NCBI GenBank assembly: GCA_035626395.1
Contig: DASPNR010000031.1
Location: forward strand, 558,001-622,000
Length of the DNA stretch: 64,000 bases
Origin: Candidatus Limnocylindrales bacterium
Lineage (GTDB): Bacteria > Desulfobacterota > Binatia > UBA1149 > CAITLU01
Direction: 5' to 3'
In this document: positions 63,600-64,000 of the stretch, piece after piece
Position numbering within the stretch: the stretch's first letter is position 1
Layout: each line of letters starts with the position of its first letter
Position numbers and translations under genes: made by a program
Notes under the pieces: generated by a model
What the model was told of the DNA's origin: nothing
The model's database searches: none
Seen by the model: the letters and a program-made list of their open reading frames with translations, nothing else

Positions 63600-64000
63600 A
63601 TGGAAGAGTCACAGGAACTGATCGGCGAGTCGCTGCGCGTTCACCTCCTGGGCGTAGCAGGAAACCTCTGCATCGATCAGGGCGTGGCCAACGTCCTGCT
63701 CGATCTCGCGACCGTAGCCAAGACGATCTCGTGCGAGGTCAACCGCGCCGGCCTCGTCGGCATTCTCGGCATGACGGCACAGCGCAACGTGCACGGCGAG
63801 CAGGTGCAGAAGCTCGACGTGTACGCCAACGAGCTGATCATCGAGTCGCTGCGGGCTTCGGGCAGCGTCTGCGGCATGGCGTCCGAGGAGAACCAGGGCA
63901 TCATCCTGCCTTCGAGCAAAGGCGAGAGCGCCGAGTATCTGTGCCTGTTCGACCCGCTCGACGGCTCCTCCAACATCGACGTCAACGTCAGCATCGGAAC
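63600..64000 (+). CDS. fbp: fructose-1,6-bisphosphatase class I, N-terminal part
   Basis: The first 133 residues are present; the gene runs off the right edge. The start is the ATG at 63600 with AGGAGGGG about nine bases upstream. KTISCEVNRAGL, CGMASEEN (metal Glu residues) and LCLFDPLDGSSNIDVNVSIGT (the Asp-rich metal site DPLDGSS) identify class I FBPase. It releases phosphate from fructose-1,6-bisphosphate in gluconeogenesis or the Calvin cycle. It follows the SagB-like gene by about 100 bases, in the same direction. Aldolase for the reverse sugar step is encoded at 55219. Confidence 0.92.
   Translation, partial: MEESQELIGESLRVHLLGVAGNLCIDQGVANVLLDLATVAKTISCEVNRAGLVGILGMTAQRNVHGEQVQKLDVYANELIIESLRASGSVCGMASEENQGIILPSSKGESAEYLCLFDPLDGSSNIDVNVSIG

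Overview
The window is a GC-rich, gene-dense chromosomal segment from a Gram-negative bacterium. Supporting evidence is a Braun/OprI-type lipoprotein, exported lipoproteins, a large surface-polysaccharide gene set, MsbA-type ABC exporters and an RND exporter. The mix of GT-C membrane enzymes, alkaline-phosphatase-superfamily proteins, an archaeal-type class I aldolase and many GTG/TTG starts recalls deltaproteobacterial-grade lineages (Desulfobacterota, Myxococcota, Binatota). That placement is inference from gene style only. I recognised no rRNA, tRNA, CRISPR array, insertion sequence or phage gene.

Layout. 1-1.6 kb: the tail of one zinc alcohol dehydrogenase, a second complete one, and a small Lpp-like lipoprotein. 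1.9-7.5 kb: a TPR-bearing GT-C-like membrane protein, a membrane-anchored sulfatase-fold enzyme and another GT-C protein. 7.6-8.4 kb: an isolated Cys-rich secreted protein with a near-consensus promoter and a strong terminator. 8.8-23.3 kb: a long plus-strand run of glycosyltransferases (GT2, a GT4-GT2 fusion, GT4s, a polyprenol-phosphate mannosyltransferase type), a GT-C protein, a Wzx-type flippase, a methyltransferase and CorA. 23.3-29.2 kb, minus strand: an RND exporter between two exported orphans, a methyltransferase and a GT-C protein. 29.3-40.2 kb: a lower-GC accessory stretch with a sulfatase-fold lipoprotein, an MBOAT acyltransferase, an acyltransferase-3 protein, an SGNH-like protein, a GT2 and a Sec-exported RTX-repeat protein. 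It is interrupted by a high-GC 1008-residue GT-C/HEAT protein.

40.3-50.0 kb is the sugar-nucleotide region: methyltransferase, RmlC-RmlB, RmlA (divergent), Gmd, a LarA homologue, a FAD-linked oxidase, RmlD and a second Gmd-like protein. All four dTDP-L-rhamnose enzymes lie within about 8 kb. 50.1-53.9 kb encodes an asymmetric heterodimeric ABC exporter. 53.9-64 kb is mostly housekeeping and metabolism: a predicted aminopeptidase, class I fructose-bisphosphate aldolase, a third sulfatase-fold lipoprotein, citrate synthase, a TetR regulator, a six-bladed BNR beta-propeller coupled to a SagB-like double nitroreductase, and the start of fructose-1,6-bisphosphatase.

How the genes may work together (inference). 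dTDP-rhamnose and GDP-mannose-derived sugars feed the GT2/GT4 enzymes that assemble a lipid-linked glycan. The flippase exports it. Polyprenol-phosphate sugars made by the DPM-like enzymes serve the GT-C membrane enzymes on the periplasmic side. The acyltransferases and threonine-nucleophile sulfatase-fold enzymes could then decorate the exported glycan. Many neighbouring genes overlap by four bases (ATGA, GTGA or TTGA), indicating translational coupling.
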